Made by a program: the position numbers and the translations under genes | Shown here: piece by piece, positions 8,335 through 17,886 of the stretch | Position numbering within the stretch: position 1 is the first letter of the stretch | Layout: each line of letters starts with the position of its first letter | Notes under the pieces: model-generated | Database searches by the model: none | The model's input: only the letters and a program-made list of their open reading frames with translations | What the model was told of the DNA's origin: nothing | Origin: Dysgonomonas sp. 25 | GTDB taxonomy: Bacteria > Bacteroidota > Bacteroidia > Bacteroidales > Dysgonomonadaceae | Direction of reading: 5' to 3' | Assembly: GCF_010501075.1 (NCBI RefSeq) | Contig: NZ_QVMN01000005.1 | Location: 9,714-73,713 of the forward strand | Length of the DNA: 64,000 bases

Positions 8335-8913
8335 ATGACAATGACATTCATTGAACAGCTTATCGAGAAAGACAAGGAATTGTTCCTTTGGATAAATGAC
8401 AAGCACTTGTCATGGTTAGACCCTATTATGCTGTTTATCAGCTCCAGCTATACATGGGCCGTGGTTTGTGTGCTGGTTATCGCTTTCCTTGTCTACAAGA
8501 AAGGACGAATAGGTATCTGGGGTTCGGCGTTCCTGGTTCTTTCGTTGGGAATGAACAGTATTGTCAACTACATCGTAAAGGTTATTGTTGCCCGTCCGCG
8601 CCCGATCAATAACGAACTGTTCGATGATGTTATTCACGCCATACAGAACCATGAGCATTCTTATAGCTTCTATTCGTCGCACTCATCCAATTCGTTCTGT
8701 CTGGTGATATTTACTGCTCTTTTCCTGCGCAATAAGTATTATACGGTGTTGATGTCCTTCTGGGCGGTTGTTGTAGCTTATAGCCGTGTTTATGTAGGTA
8801 AGCACTATCCGCTGGATATCCTCGTGGGCACGATTATGGGCTGTGTCTTTGGTTATATCGGCTACCGCATATACAAAGAATTGGATGATAATAAACTGAT
8901 TCCGAAATTGTAA
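8335..8913 (+). CDS. PAP2-family membrane phosphatase
   Basis: 192 residues with five to six membrane segments. All three phosphatase motifs are present: K-x6-RP (KVIVARPRP, near residue 83), a central SSH block (YSSHSSN near 115) and SR-x5-H-x3-D (SRVYVGKHYPLD near 146-157). Such enzymes remove phosphate from undecaprenyl pyrophosphate, phosphatidic acid or lipid A at the periplasmic face; which substrate applies is not readable. A second ATG lies two codons in. Its stop abuts the stop of the convergent TonB-domain gene without a spacer. Confidence 0.88.
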   Translation: MTMTFIEQLIEKDKELFLWINDKHLSWLDPIMLFISSSYTWAVVCVLVIAFLVYKKGRIGIWGSAFLVLSLGMNSIVNYIVKVIVARPRPINNELFDDVIHAIQNHEHSYSFYSSHSSNSFCLVIFTALFLRNKYYTVLMSFWAVVVAYSRVYVGKHYPLDILVGTIMGCVFGYIGYRIYKELDDNKLIPKL

Positions 8914-9972
8914 TTAATGCCTGATTATTCGGGTTGTAACTGGTCCTGATTGTATTTTAAAACTGATAGGTATTGTATACGTATCAGTTACATTCTCTCC
9001 ATTACGAGTTGCCGGAATCCACTTTGGCATTAATTTCGTTACTCTTACGGCTTCAGCGATAAGCAGCCGACTTGGTCCTTCTAATACTTTGATATTTTCT
9101 ATATTGCCATCTTCTGCTATTGTAAGCAAAATTTTCACAACACCTTGTTCGTCTCTTTTCAAAGCTTCGAGGGGATAACGCATATTTTTGATTATAAACT
9201 CATTCATAGCCTTTTCTCCTCCAAAGAAATGAGGTGGTGTATAGTTTGTCGTGTCTGTTAGAAGTTCTGTTGCAGTAATATCTTCTACGCCGAAATTTAT
9301 TGGTAACTCGTAGAAAGCTGCAGCGTTTTGCTTTCCCCATTTAGCCGGAATCCAATTGGGCATGGATTTTATCAGCCGCTTGACTTCCTTATCATAATCT
9401 TTCCCAAGGCTTTTTATGATTTTTATATCCTTGATCTCCCCTTTCTCGGTGATGGTGAAGGATGTCCAAGCAATCCCTTTTACGTCCGACTTCGCTGGAT
9501 AACGAAGATTTGTCTGTATAAAATCAAGCAAGGCTTGCTCTCCTCCCGGAAATTGAGGATTGCTAAGTGCTGCGAGTCCGTTCTCGGGAACTATTTTTCC
9601 TATTCCGAAATTAACAGGAAGGCGGAAGGGAGATGCTATATTCTTTCCATTTCGTTGTGCCGGCTCCCATTCAGGCATACGCCTGATGAGGTTTATAACT
9701 TCATCGTCGCATGGTTTGCCAATGCTTTCTTCTATTGTAATATTTTCTATTTTTCCGTCTTCCCTTATTGTGAAAGAGGCTACTACCTTTCCTTGAATAC
9801 CCGCTTCATGTGCTTTGATAGGGTATACAAGATTATTTCTTATAAACATGTTTAGCTTACTTTCTCCTCCAGGGAATTGTGCTTCTTTATAATTCGCTGT
9901 GCTGTCTATTTGGGCTGAAAGAGCCGAAAAACCTAATAAGATAAAAATCAATGATGTTATTATTGTTTTCAT
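8914..9972 (-). CDS. Exported protein with three tandem TonB C-terminal domains
   Basis: 352 residues with a cleavable signal peptide (MKTIITSLIFILLGFSALSAQ) and no N-terminal anchor or proline-rich spacer. Three repeats of about 90-100 residues each carry FPGG or FFGG, then N..YP, then G.I..I, then an MP.W.PA block. They begin near residues 32, 138 and 244. Each matches the TonB C-terminal fold used to contact TonB boxes or peptidoglycan. Because the ExbB-coupled anchor is missing, it is unlikely to be an energy transducer. Function is unknown. A structured leader lies upstream. Confidence 0.82.
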   Translation of the reverse strand: MKTIITSLIFILLGFSALSAQIDSTANYKEAQFPGGESKLNMFIRNNLVYPIKAHEAGIQGKVVASFTIREDGKIENITIEESIGKPCDDEVINLIRRMPEWEPAQRNGKNIASPFRLPVNFGIGKIVPENGLAALSNPQFPGGEQALLDFIQTNLRYPAKSDVKGIAWTSFTITEKGEIKDIKIIKSLGKDYDKEVKRLIKSMPNWIPAKWGKQNAAAFYELPINFGVEDITATELLTDTTNYTPPHFFGGEKAMNEFIIKNMRYPLEALKRDEQGVVKILLTIAEDGNIENIKVLEGPSRLLIAEAVRVTKLMPKWIPATRNGENVTDTYTIPISFKIQSGPVTTRIIRH

Positions 9973-10084
9973 AATAGTTATATGTTTAAACTTGACAAAA
10001 ATGACGCGATACAGTGTTGTTTTTTTTTGAACTTGTCGTTTCGTTTATCAGTCAACATGTTTTAGATATAAATAAAACTTTGAT

Positions 10085-10126
10085 AAAAATATCCTCAGGC
10101 TAACAGGCTGGAATATGCCTGAGGAT
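10085..10126 (-). terminator. Terminator-like hairpin upstream of the TonB-domain gene
   Basis: On the minus strand, ATCCTCAGGC at 10126-10117 pairs perfectly with GCCTGAGGAT at 10100-10091, followed by ATTTTTAT. An internal GCCTG (10108-10104) can instead pair with the first CAGGC, giving two mutually exclusive stems. It lies 118 bases upstream of the start codon of the triple TonB-domain gene, so it may be an attenuator or the end of a small RNA. Confidence 0.55.
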
Positions 10127-10240
10127 TGGTCTCTTAATCTTTGACCGTCTATTTGTTTTATAATGTCCTATCTCCCAAAAGAGAATAGTTAGTTTTGTCG
10201 TTTTCATCTTGGGTAAGTCATTAATGGATGACTATATCTG
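10085..10240 (-). ncRNA. Candidate small RNA or structured leader (speculative)
   Basis: The 516-base gap 9973-10488 has no gene. On its minus strand a -7-like box TATTTTTG (10248-10241) precedes about 150 bases. These include a 6-bp hairpin (10216-10233), a TCTC/GAGA hairpin near 10175-10190 and the terminator-like hairpin at 10126-10091. This could be a free RNA or the leader of the TonB-domain gene. No known family is recognised. The remainder, 10250-10488, is very AT-rich and carries the BrkB gene's upstream region. Confidence 0.3.
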
Positions 10241-10488
10241 CAAAAATAGTTAATATTATTACATAATAGCCTTTTTATCCGTTTTTATTTTAAATTTTTG
10301 CTAAAAAAATATCAATATAAATGCTTTATTTGAGATATCAAAGAAATATATAGCGAAAGAACAAAGTGTTCAGTAAAATTGAATAATTATTCTATGCGAC
10401 AAAAAATAAGCTTCGTGTAACCAAATAAAATAAGAATATCGTATCTTCGGCAAAACCTTTTGTCTGTTTCAGACATTATAATAGAGTT

Positions 10489-11808
10489 ATGATAGAGAAG
10501 ATTACCAACTTTATAAAGAAGATAATCCGTTTCCTGACGCACGATATATGGCGCTTTACGGGAGACGAGCTTTCGGCGCGGAGGATGAGTTTGTATAACA
10601 TTATCAAGTCATTTGTCCTCGTCATCCGCAATATCGACAGTTCCGAAATCAATACGCGTGCGGCGGCGCTGACCTATAAAACGTTGTTGTCTATTGTGCC
10701 TCTTCTGGCGGTGTTGTTTGGCATTGCACGCGGTTTTGGTATCCAGGGAGTGGTAGAAACAGAGTTGAAAAAATACTTCGAAGGGCAGGTCGATATGATT
10801 GACCGGGTGATGGGATTTATCGATTCATCCCTCGAATATGCCAAAGGAGGCGTCTTTTTGGGGGTCGGTATCATCATGTTGCTCTATACGGTTGTTTCGT
10901 TGCTGGGCTCTATCGAAGACAATTTCAATACGATTTGGCGGATAAAAAAGGGGCGTAGCTATTACCGCCAATTCACCGATTATCTGGCACTGTTTATTAT
11001 AGCGCCCGTCTTTCTCGTGTGCAATGCTGGGTTGTCTATTGTGTTGAATATGACTACCGAATTCGAATTGGTAGACTTCGTCCTCAGTCCTGTTATCAAG
11101 CTGTTGCCTGTTGCTATTACCATTATGCTTTTTACCTTTTTGTATAGCTATATTCCTAATACAAAAGTGAAATTCAGCGCGGCTTTTTTGGCGGGAATTG
11201 TTTCGGGACTTGCCTTTCAAGGGTTTCAGTGGCTTTATATCAGCGGGCAGATATGGATTTCGAAGTATAATGCTATCTATGGTAGCTTTGCCGCTTTGCC
11301 TCTCTTGTTGCTGTGGATGCAGCTTTCGTGGTTTATCTTCCTCATAGGGGTAGAGCTTTCGTTTGCTTATCAGAATGTCTCCAAGTTCAGTTTCGAACAC
11401 GAAACGAAAAATATCAGCCGCCGCTACAAGGATTTCATCTTGTTGGCCGTATCCTCCATTATTGTCAAACGCTTTGCTGATGGCGAAAAGGCTATCACTG
11501 CCGACGAAATATCGACTACTTATAAGATTCCGACTACGCTGATGAGCGATGTGATATATTATCTTCAGAATATCGGAATTATAATCGAAACGCCGAGCGA
11601 TGATAACGGCCTCATACCGGCGTATGTACCGGCGTTGGATATTAACAAATTATCCGTAAGCTATTTGATAGAAAAGATGAACCTATATGGTTCCGAAGAT
11701 TTTGTCATAGATAAAGAAGGGGCTTTGAAAGGGGTATGGAACCAAATGATTAAGATGCAGGATATATTGATGGCTGCCGAAAAAGATACTTTGATAAAAG
11801 ATTTGTAG
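10489..11808 (+). CDS. YihY/BrkB-family inner membrane protein
   Basis: 439 residues. The family core covers about residues 40-305 with five to six membrane segments and the signature NTRAAALTYKTLLSIVPLLAV near residues 56-76. The family was once mis-annotated as ribonuclease BN; its true role is unsettled. After the membrane core, a soluble tail of about 130 residues looks winged-helix-like (AITADEISTTYKIPTTLMSDV), a common extension in this phylum. It is a single gene with its own upstream region, followed by a promoter for the next gene. Confidence 0.88.
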   Translation: MIEKITNFIKKIIRFLTHDIWRFTGDELSARRMSLYNIIKSFVLVIRNIDSSEINTRAAALTYKTLLSIVPLLAVLFGIARGFGIQGVVETELKKYFEGQVDMIDRVMGFIDSSLEYAKGGVFLGVGIIMLLYTVVSLLGSIEDNFNTIWRIKKGRSYYRQFTDYLALFIIAPVFLVCNAGLSIVLNMTTEFELVDFVLSPVIKLLPVAITIMLFTFLYSYIPNTKVKFSAAFLAGIVSGLAFQGFQWLYISGQIWISKYNAIYGSFAALPLLLLWMQLSWFIFLIGVELSFAYQNVSKFSFEHETKNISRRYKDFILLAVSSIIVKRFADGEKAITADEISTTYKIPTTLMSDVIYYLQNIGIIIETPSDDNGLIPAYVPALDINKLSVSYLIEKMNLYGSEDFVIDKEGALKGVWNQMIKMQDILMAAEKDTLIKDL

Positions 11809-11835
11809 AAGTGACGCATAATTAAATGTTAAATT

Positions 11836-11867
11836 ATTGGTCTATTACATTTTAAATCTTACCTTTG
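11836..11867 (+). promoter_or_regulatory. Promoter of the first FISUMP-like gene
   Basis: ATTG at 11836-11839 and TACCTTTG at 11860-11867 with a 20-base spacer match the Bacteroidota -33/-7 pattern. A long leader of about 165 bases separates it from the start codon. Confidence 0.6.
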
Positions 11868-12039
11868 TATGCAATTATTTGAAGTAGGTAGTATAAAAAC
11901 TTGATACAAACAGAAACTGTCACAAGTGATCGATATAAGATACTAAGTTTTTCTATTACTGAAATTTATTTAACAGTTTTAATGATTTCTTGCTCAATAT
12001 TTGGGTGTAAGGGGTTCTTTGTATAATATTAACATATTC

Positions 12040-13509
12040 ATGATTATGAATTTGGGGCAAAAAAAATGGGTGATAGCCTTCTTGTTAGGGGCTTTAGTTA
12101 TTACATCAGGATATGCACAAGTAACAATCGGAAGCGGCGACACTCCGCTTCCCGGAGCTATTCTTGATTTGAAAGAGAGTGGTACAACCACCAAAGGCTT
12201 AGGTCTTCCGCGCGTAGCACTTTCGGCGGTCGACAAGTTGAAAATGGGTACAGCACCCGAAATTACCAACGCCACGGAGAAGCAGGATCACATCGGGTTG
12301 GTAGTCTACAACATCCAGCAAACAGGCGACCTGTGCAAGGGTATGCATGTGTGGACGGGTGACAAATGGGAAGCTTTGGTGCCTCTTAAAACGGCAGAGA
12401 AAAGGGCGTTGGCCGACCCGAATTCCAATGCTTTCCTGATAAAGCCTAACCAAAGCATCGACATTCCTGTGCAGAAAGCTTACGACATGTGGGCAAACGA
12501 AGCATTGCTCGATAACCTCACGCTGACAGGCCCGGTAACAGCTGAAGTTTATTGGTCTGATACCGAAGATTTAATCGAAGTCACTTTGTCAGGAGGAGAC
12601 CAAGGCGCTAATTCTGTTATCACGGTATATCCGAAATCTATCTGTTCGTATGAATCGTTCAAGAGTGGTAATGCTGTAGTAGCTGTGCGTGTCAATAGTG
12701 TAATTCGTTGGAGTTGGCATATCTGGATGACGGACTACGACCCTGATGGCGGCGGAAAGACATATACCTATAACAATGGAACATACTCAACCACCTTTAT
12801 GGATCGTAATCTGGGTGCGCTAAGTGCCGACCCTGCCGATGGTATACTTGCTATGGGTAATACCTATCAATGGGGGCGCAAAGATCCATTCCCGCATCCG
12901 GCGGATGTGGAAGGAACTGGGCTCATGGGGGCGGCAGCGGAGATACCATTGTATGGAACAGCTTCAGCCATCGTGAACGACCCTCGTAACTCTGGAACAA
13001 CAACTCATAACCTGAACCTGCAGAGCACAATAACAGATCCGATTGCTTATGGGGGTGGAGTTGCATGGTTTGCCTGGGATTCGCATCTCACTTATTTTAG
13101 TCAGGATGCCGACTTCTGGGGAGGCGTGTCCGGCACAAAAGGAGCATATGATCCTTGTCCCGAAGGATGGATGGTGCCTCACGAAACAGTGGCGGGTGTT
13201 ACCCCTTGGGATGGCATATCTATATCGGATGGGACATATGTGCCTATTACCGGAGATCTGGTTAATGCATACGATTTTTCTTCCACTATCGGGACGTATC
13301 CTTTATCCGGCGGCCGCTGGAATATGGAACCTACGTTCCAGGGAAATCAAAGAATAGGTGAACAAGGTAGCTATTGGTCGGCAAAAAATGTGGATATGCA
13401 TACGGGAATGATTATGACGATTAGGCATGACCCTCTCACTCCAATGATGGCGTCTGGCCAATTTCATAGAAAAGGTTATGCCCTCAGCGTCCGCTGCGTG
13501 AAGCAATAA
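12040..13509 (+). CDS. FISUMP-like exported surface protein, tandem copy 1
   Basis: About 489 residues. A signal peptide ending near SGYAQ is followed by the N-terminal block VTIGSGDTPLPGAILDLKE shared with two other proteins in the window. The C-terminal half has TTFMDRNLGA, GNTYQWGRKDPF, DPCPEGWMVP and a terminal YALSVRCVKQ, features of the Fibrobacter succinogenes major paralogous (FISUMP) type domain found in Bacteroidota surface proteins. A GHIWMTDYDP-like segment is central. Function is unknown, probably cell-surface or secreted. ATG 12046 is an alternative start; an upstream TTG is disfavoured. Its paralogue follows after 37 bases. Confidence 0.8.
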   Translation: MIMNLGQKKWVIAFLLGALVITSGYAQVTIGSGDTPLPGAILDLKESGTTTKGLGLPRVALSAVDKLKMGTAPEITNATEKQDHIGLVVYNIQQTGDLCKGMHVWTGDKWEALVPLKTAEKRALADPNSNAFLIKPNQSIDIPVQKAYDMWANEALLDNLTLTGPVTAEVYWSDTEDLIEVTLSGGDQGANSVITVYPKSICSYESFKSGNAVVAVRVNSVIRWSWHIWMTDYDPDGGGKTYTYNNGTYSTTFMDRNLGALSADPADGILAMGNTYQWGRKDPFPHPADVEGTGLMGAAAEIPLYGTASAIVNDPRNSGTTTHNLNLQSTITDPIAYGGGVAWFAWDSHLTYFSQDADFWGGVSGTKGAYDPCPEGWMVPHETVAGVTPWDGISISDGTYVPITGDLVNAYDFSSTIGTYPLSGGRWNMEPTFQGNQRIGEQGSYWSAKNVDMHTGMIMTIRHDPLTPMMASGQFHRKGYALSVRCVKQ

Positions 13510-13546
13510 TCATACTACTAAATACAACTACTACATAAGAATTATT

Positions 13547-14989
13547 ATGCGACAATTACTGTCTATTATGCTCTTGTTGTTTTGGGCTGTATCGTCACAT
13601 GCACAAGTAACAATCGGAAGCGGCGAAGCTCCGCTTCCGGGAGCTATTCTCGATTTGAAAGAGAGTGGTTCAACCACCAAAGGTTTAGGTCTTCCGCGCG
13701 TAGCTCTTTCGGCGGCTGACAAGTTGAAAATGGGTTCAGCGCCCGAAATGGCTACTGCTGCCGAAAGGGCAGAGCACATTGGGTTGCTCGTGTATAATAC
13801 TCAAAAAGCAGGAGGGCTATGCAAGGGTATACATGTGTGGTCGGGCGATAGCTGGGAACCATTGATACCTTTGCGGACAGCCGAGGAAAAGGCTTTGACC
13901 GACCCTAACTCCAATACTTTCTTGTTGAAGCCTAACCAGCGTATCAGCATCCCTGTACAGAAAGCCTATGATGTGTGGGCAAATGAAGCTTTGCTTGACA
14001 ACCTCGCACTGATAGGCCCGTTGACAGCCGAAGTCTATTGGTCTGACACCGAAGATTTAGTAGAAGCTTACCTTCAAGGGGGAGATCAGGGGGCTAACTC
14101 AATTATCTCCGTGTATCCGGCTGCTATTTGTGCGGGCGAGTCATTCAAGAGCGGCAACGCCGTGGTAGCTGTGCGTGTCAATGGTATTATCCGTTGGAGT
14201 TGGCATATCTGGATGACAGACTATGACCCTGATGATAGCGGGGCGACACACACGTATAACAATGGTACATACTCGACTACCTTTATGGATCGCAACTTGG
14301 GTGCGTTAAGTGCCGACCCAACCGATGGCTTATTGGCAATGGGCAACACCTATGAATGGGGGCGTAAAGACCCTTTCCCGCATCCGGCAGGAAGAGTAGT
14401 TGATGGAGGGGGCTTAGGATATGCGCCCGAGATACCATTGTATGGGGTTAAAACCGCTATTACGCAGCAGGTTACAAATGCCGATCCTAAAGTGAATCTA
14501 CAGGCGACTATCACAGACCCATTGATGTATGTATCTCGGTCAGGATGGCTTTATGATGGCATAGCACCTTATGCCAATCAAGATGCAGACTTCTGGGGAG
14601 GTGTGTCCGGCACAAAAGGCATATACGATCCTTGTCCCGAAGGCTGGAAAGTCCCTCATACGGTAGGAAATGTATCTCCATGGGATGGGCTCACACCCTC
14701 TGGTATGATAGCTGTGTCTGTTCCCGGGGATTTGATCAATTCGCTCAACTTTTCAACGACAGTGGGGATGTATCCTTTAGCGGGAGGCCGCTTCAATGGG
14801 AGCGGTTCCAGCGGAGGCCGTTATCAAATGAATTTTAATATTGGGCAGAAAGCCGGATATTGGGCTTCTACCAGCCAAAGCTATAATGGAGCAGATGTCT
14901 TAGAGATAGCTTTTCCTCCTATTTCTATTCAGACGACAAATACAACAAGGAAGGCTTATGGCCTCAGCGTCCGCTGTGCGAAACAGTAG
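13547..14989 (+). CDS. FISUMP-like exported surface protein, tandem copy 2
   Basis: 480 residues, a close paralogue of the preceding gene. The first 120 residues after the signal peptide and the central SWHIWMTDYDPD segment are nearly identical, also at DNA level. The regions between residues 290 and 340 and near the C-terminus differ most. It keeps TTFMDRNLGA, GNTYEWGRKDPF, DPCPEGWKVP and YGLSVRCAKQ. It is probably cotranscribed with copy 1 and ends ahead of a strong hairpin terminator. The pattern of near-identical and divergent blocks suggests duplication followed by recombination or selection. Confidence 0.8.
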   Translation: MRQLLSIMLLLFWAVSSHAQVTIGSGEAPLPGAILDLKESGSTTKGLGLPRVALSAADKLKMGSAPEMATAAERAEHIGLLVYNTQKAGGLCKGIHVWSGDSWEPLIPLRTAEEKALTDPNSNTFLLKPNQRISIPVQKAYDVWANEALLDNLALIGPLTAEVYWSDTEDLVEAYLQGGDQGANSIISVYPAAICAGESFKSGNAVVAVRVNGIIRWSWHIWMTDYDPDDSGATHTYNNGTYSTTFMDRNLGALSADPTDGLLAMGNTYEWGRKDPFPHPAGRVVDGGGLGYAPEIPLYGVKTAITQQVTNADPKVNLQATITDPLMYVSRSGWLYDGIAPYANQDADFWGGVSGTKGIYDPCPEGWKVPHTVGNVSPWDGLTPSGMIAVSVPGDLINSLNFSTTVGMYPLAGGRFNGSGSSGGRYQMNFNIGQKAGYWASTSQSYNGADVLEIAFPPISIQTTNTTRKAYGLSVRCAKQ

Positions 14990-15011
14990 GCCTGTTTGTT
15001 AAAACATACAG

Positions 15012-15044
15012 AAAAGCCGGAGAACCTTATATTCTCCGGCTTTT
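15012..15044. terminator. Bidirectional hairpin terminator
   Basis: A 13-bp perfect stem (AAAAGCCGGAGAA and its complement) with a 7-base loop, flanked by A and T runs. It lies between convergent genes and can serve both. Confidence 0.9.
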
Positions 15045-15077
15045 ATTGTTTTTCAGAAATTCTGACAACTCTGTGTA

Positions 15078-17369
15078 TTATTCATTGCTAAATGAATATG
15101 GTGTGTCCGATGCCTGTGTGCCCCTTGTTGTATTAGGGTTTGCCGACATATTGAACTGGATATTCGCACCCTTCATCAGATCGTCATGTGTTAAAAAGGT
15201 CTTCGTGTAATTCTTTCCATTCAATCGCATCGAAGATACATAGCGGTTGGCTTTGCTGTTGTTGTTCGAGCGGATAGTGATTGTTTTGCCATTTTCCAGT
15301 TTCACCTTGACCGACTTAAACAACGGCGAGCCTAAAGCGTATTGATCCGAACCCGGGCAGACGGTATAGAATCCCATTGCCGAGAATACGTACCAGGCCG
15401 ACGTTTGCCCATTGTCCTCGTCGCCGCAATAGGCATCCGCATTCGGGTTGTAGAGCTTATCCATGATTTCGCGTGCCCAGTATTGCGTTTTCCACGGCTG
15501 CCCCGACCAGTTGTACATGTAAACCATGTGCTGTATCGGCTGGTTTCCGTGCGCATATTGTCCCATATCCATCACCTGCATTTCGCGCATCTCGTGTATC
15601 ATCGAACGGCTGGTCATTCCCTTATAGCTTGGGATGATAAATACCGAATCCATCATCGTGTTGAACTCTTTTTTGCCGCCCATCAGGTCTATCAGCCCCT
15701 GCGGATCGTGGAACACGCAGAAGCTCCAGTGCCAGCTGTTTCCTTCGGTGAAGTCGTTGCTCCAGTCTTCGGGTACGAATTTAGGATTGAAAACACCCTT
15801 GTCGTCGCGACCTACCATCAGCTTATGTTTGGGGTCGTAGACGTTTTTATAGTTCATAGCACGCTTCTTGAACACCTCCAATTCGCTTGTCGGTTTTCCG
15901 ATTGCTTTACCGAACTGGTAAATCGTCCAGTCGTTGTATGCATATTCCAATGTGCGGGCAACGCTCTGGCTGATGCCTACATTGCTCGGGATGTAACCCA
16001 TGCGATTGTAATAATCGTGTCCTACACGCCCCGACGCCGAACCTTTCAGGTGTTGAGTAGTCGCATTCATCATCGCGCTCCACAGGCTTGCAGTATCGTC
16101 TACACGTACCCCTTTGATATATGCGTCGGCTACGACCGAAGCCGAGTTGTTCCCTATCATACAATCGCGATGCCCCGGGCTCGACCATTCGGGCAGGAAT
16201 CCGCTTTCTTTCGAAGCATTCACGAGCCACTCCTGCATTTTCTCGTTCATAGAAGGATAAACCATGTTGAGGAACGGGAACAGGCAGCGGAAGGTATCCC
16301 AGAAACCGGTATCGGCAAACATATATCCCGGCAATACCTGTCCGTTGAACGGGCTATAGTGTACGATTTGCCCATTGGCATCGTATTCGTAGAAAGTACG
16401 CGGGAAAAGCACCGAGCGATACAGGCACGAGTAGAACGTGCGCAGGTTGTCGATGTTGTCGTCTTCCACCTCGATGCGTCCGAGGACTTCGTTCCATTCG
16501 TTGCGTCCTTCGGTGCTTATCTGGTCGAACGATTTGCTTCCTAATTCCTGCAGATTGCGTTCGGCTTGTTCGTGGCTGATAAACGAAGATGCTACGCGGG
16601 CATGCACCACTTCGCCGCGTTTGGTCGCAAAGCCGATGATGGCGCCTGTGTGGTTTTCCTGCACTTCCAGCTCGTTTTTGCGTATTTCGCTGTCGCCTAC
16701 GGTCGCTTTGTAGGTGAATGGTTTGTCGAATTGTACGACAAAATAATTCTTGAAGTTCTCTGGCACGCCGCCGCTGTTGCGTGTGGTGTAACCGATTATT
16801 TTATTCTCTTCGGGGATGATTTTAACAAATGAACCGCGATCGAAAGCATCTACAATAACATACGATTTGTCATTCTCGGGGAAAGTGAACCGGAACATGG
16901 CTGCGCGCGATGTAGGTGCAATTTCGGTGGTGATGTCGTAATCGGCCAGATAGACGCGGTAATAATACGGTTTGGCAGTTTCGGATTTGTGCGAGAACCA
17001 GCTGGCACGTTTCTCCTGGTCGAATGTTACCTTGCCTGTGATAGGCATAATAGAAAACTGACCGTAATCGTTCATCCATGGGCTGGGTTGATGCGTCTGC
17101 TTGAAACCGCGGATTTTGTCGGCGGTATAGGTATACTGCCACCCGTCACCCATCTTGCCGCTCTGTGGTGTCCAGAAATTCATTCCCCACGGACGGGCGA
17201 TGGCGGGGTAGTTGTTTCCTGTCGATAATTCGTACTTCGATAACGTTCCTGTCAACGGGTTAACATAATCGACAGGCTCTGTTTTGTTCTGGGCTTGCAC
17301 GGCAAATAACGAACTCATCATGAGCGTAATGATGCCGGCAATCAATAACTTACTTTTAAGCATAATCAT
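15078..17369 (-). CDS. GH92-family alpha-mannosidase
   Basis: 763 residues with a signal peptide ending near VQAQ. The glycoside hydrolase 92 family cleaves alpha-mannosides, mostly on N-glycans, using calcium. The start of the fold is seen in VDYVNPLTGTLSKYELSTGN. The general acid is likely Glu542 in FTEGNSWHW and the base aspartates Asp650/Asp652 in GDEDNGQTSAWYVFS, agreeing with the usual spacing. It is probably periplasmic or outer-membrane linked. No SusC/SusD pair or other glycosidase adjoins it, so it is not in an obvious polysaccharide locus. Start could be two codons later. Confidence 0.95.
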   Translation of the reverse strand: MIMLKSKLLIAGIITLMMSSLFAVQAQNKTEPVDYVNPLTGTLSKYELSTGNNYPAIARPWGMNFWTPQSGKMGDGWQYTYTADKIRGFKQTHQPSPWMNDYGQFSIMPITGKVTFDQEKRASWFSHKSETAKPYYYRVYLADYDITTEIAPTSRAAMFRFTFPENDKSYVIVDAFDRGSFVKIIPEENKIIGYTTRNSGGVPENFKNYFVVQFDKPFTYKATVGDSEIRKNELEVQENHTGAIIGFATKRGEVVHARVASSFISHEQAERNLQELGSKSFDQISTEGRNEWNEVLGRIEVEDDNIDNLRTFYSCLYRSVLFPRTFYEYDANGQIVHYSPFNGQVLPGYMFADTGFWDTFRCLFPFLNMVYPSMNEKMQEWLVNASKESGFLPEWSSPGHRDCMIGNNSASVVADAYIKGVRVDDTASLWSAMMNATTQHLKGSASGRVGHDYYNRMGYIPSNVGISQSVARTLEYAYNDWTIYQFGKAIGKPTSELEVFKKRAMNYKNVYDPKHKLMVGRDDKGVFNPKFVPEDWSNDFTEGNSWHWSFCVFHDPQGLIDLMGGKKEFNTMMDSVFIIPSYKGMTSRSMIHEMREMQVMDMGQYAHGNQPIQHMVYMYNWSGQPWKTQYWAREIMDKLYNPNADAYCGDEDNGQTSAWYVFSAMGFYTVCPGSDQYALGSPLFKSVKVKLENGKTITIRSNNNSKANRYVSSMRLNGKNYTKTFLTHDDLMKGANIQFNMSANPNTTRGTQASDTPYSFSNE

Positions 17370-17739
17370 TAAAATAATTTATGAGATAGTTTTTAATATA
17401 TATGAAATCAATGGTATTTCGATTCTTATAGTATACTGAGAGAAAAGGTTAATATCGGTTTGACAAAGATGTCGAAAAAAATCATACAAATCAAATCATT
17501 AAGATTTATTAGCGTTTAATAATTCCACTATTCCATTCCTCCCTAAAAAGCCTCTAAAGTGTCGCTTTTCTGTACCACTTTTTGTCCCGTTTTTTCTATG
17601 CTAAATTATATTTATATTGCTTAAATCCAATTGTTTAATTTTATTTTCCGGTACAAAAAAATAGCGTTTTTTATCGAATTACTTTTTCTGTTACTTAACC
17701 ACAGAGTTCGCGAAGCATCTCGTCACAGCGTGCATTGTC

Positions 17740-17837
17740 CTCAGTGTATCTCAGTGCCTCCTCTGTGTACCTCAGTGTTACCTTTTTCTTCCTCGTATTA
17801 TCGGAACGAGATGCCTCCTGCTGTCGGCATGACAAAC
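17740..17837. repeat. Dispersed repeat family B, copy 2 (inverted relative to copy 1)
   Basis: The reverse complement matches 6202-6298 at about 88 percent by eye. It sits in the 563-base gap 17370-17932. Left of it (17701-17735) is an element reading GAAGCATCTCGTC, related to the GAGATGCTTC words elsewhere. The rest of the gap is AT-rich upstream sequence of the mannosidase. No gene is seen in the gap. Confidence 0.75.
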
Positions 17838-17886
17838 TTGTAACTAAACATTGATAAACTTATGATTATTATTTACATAATTTTCT

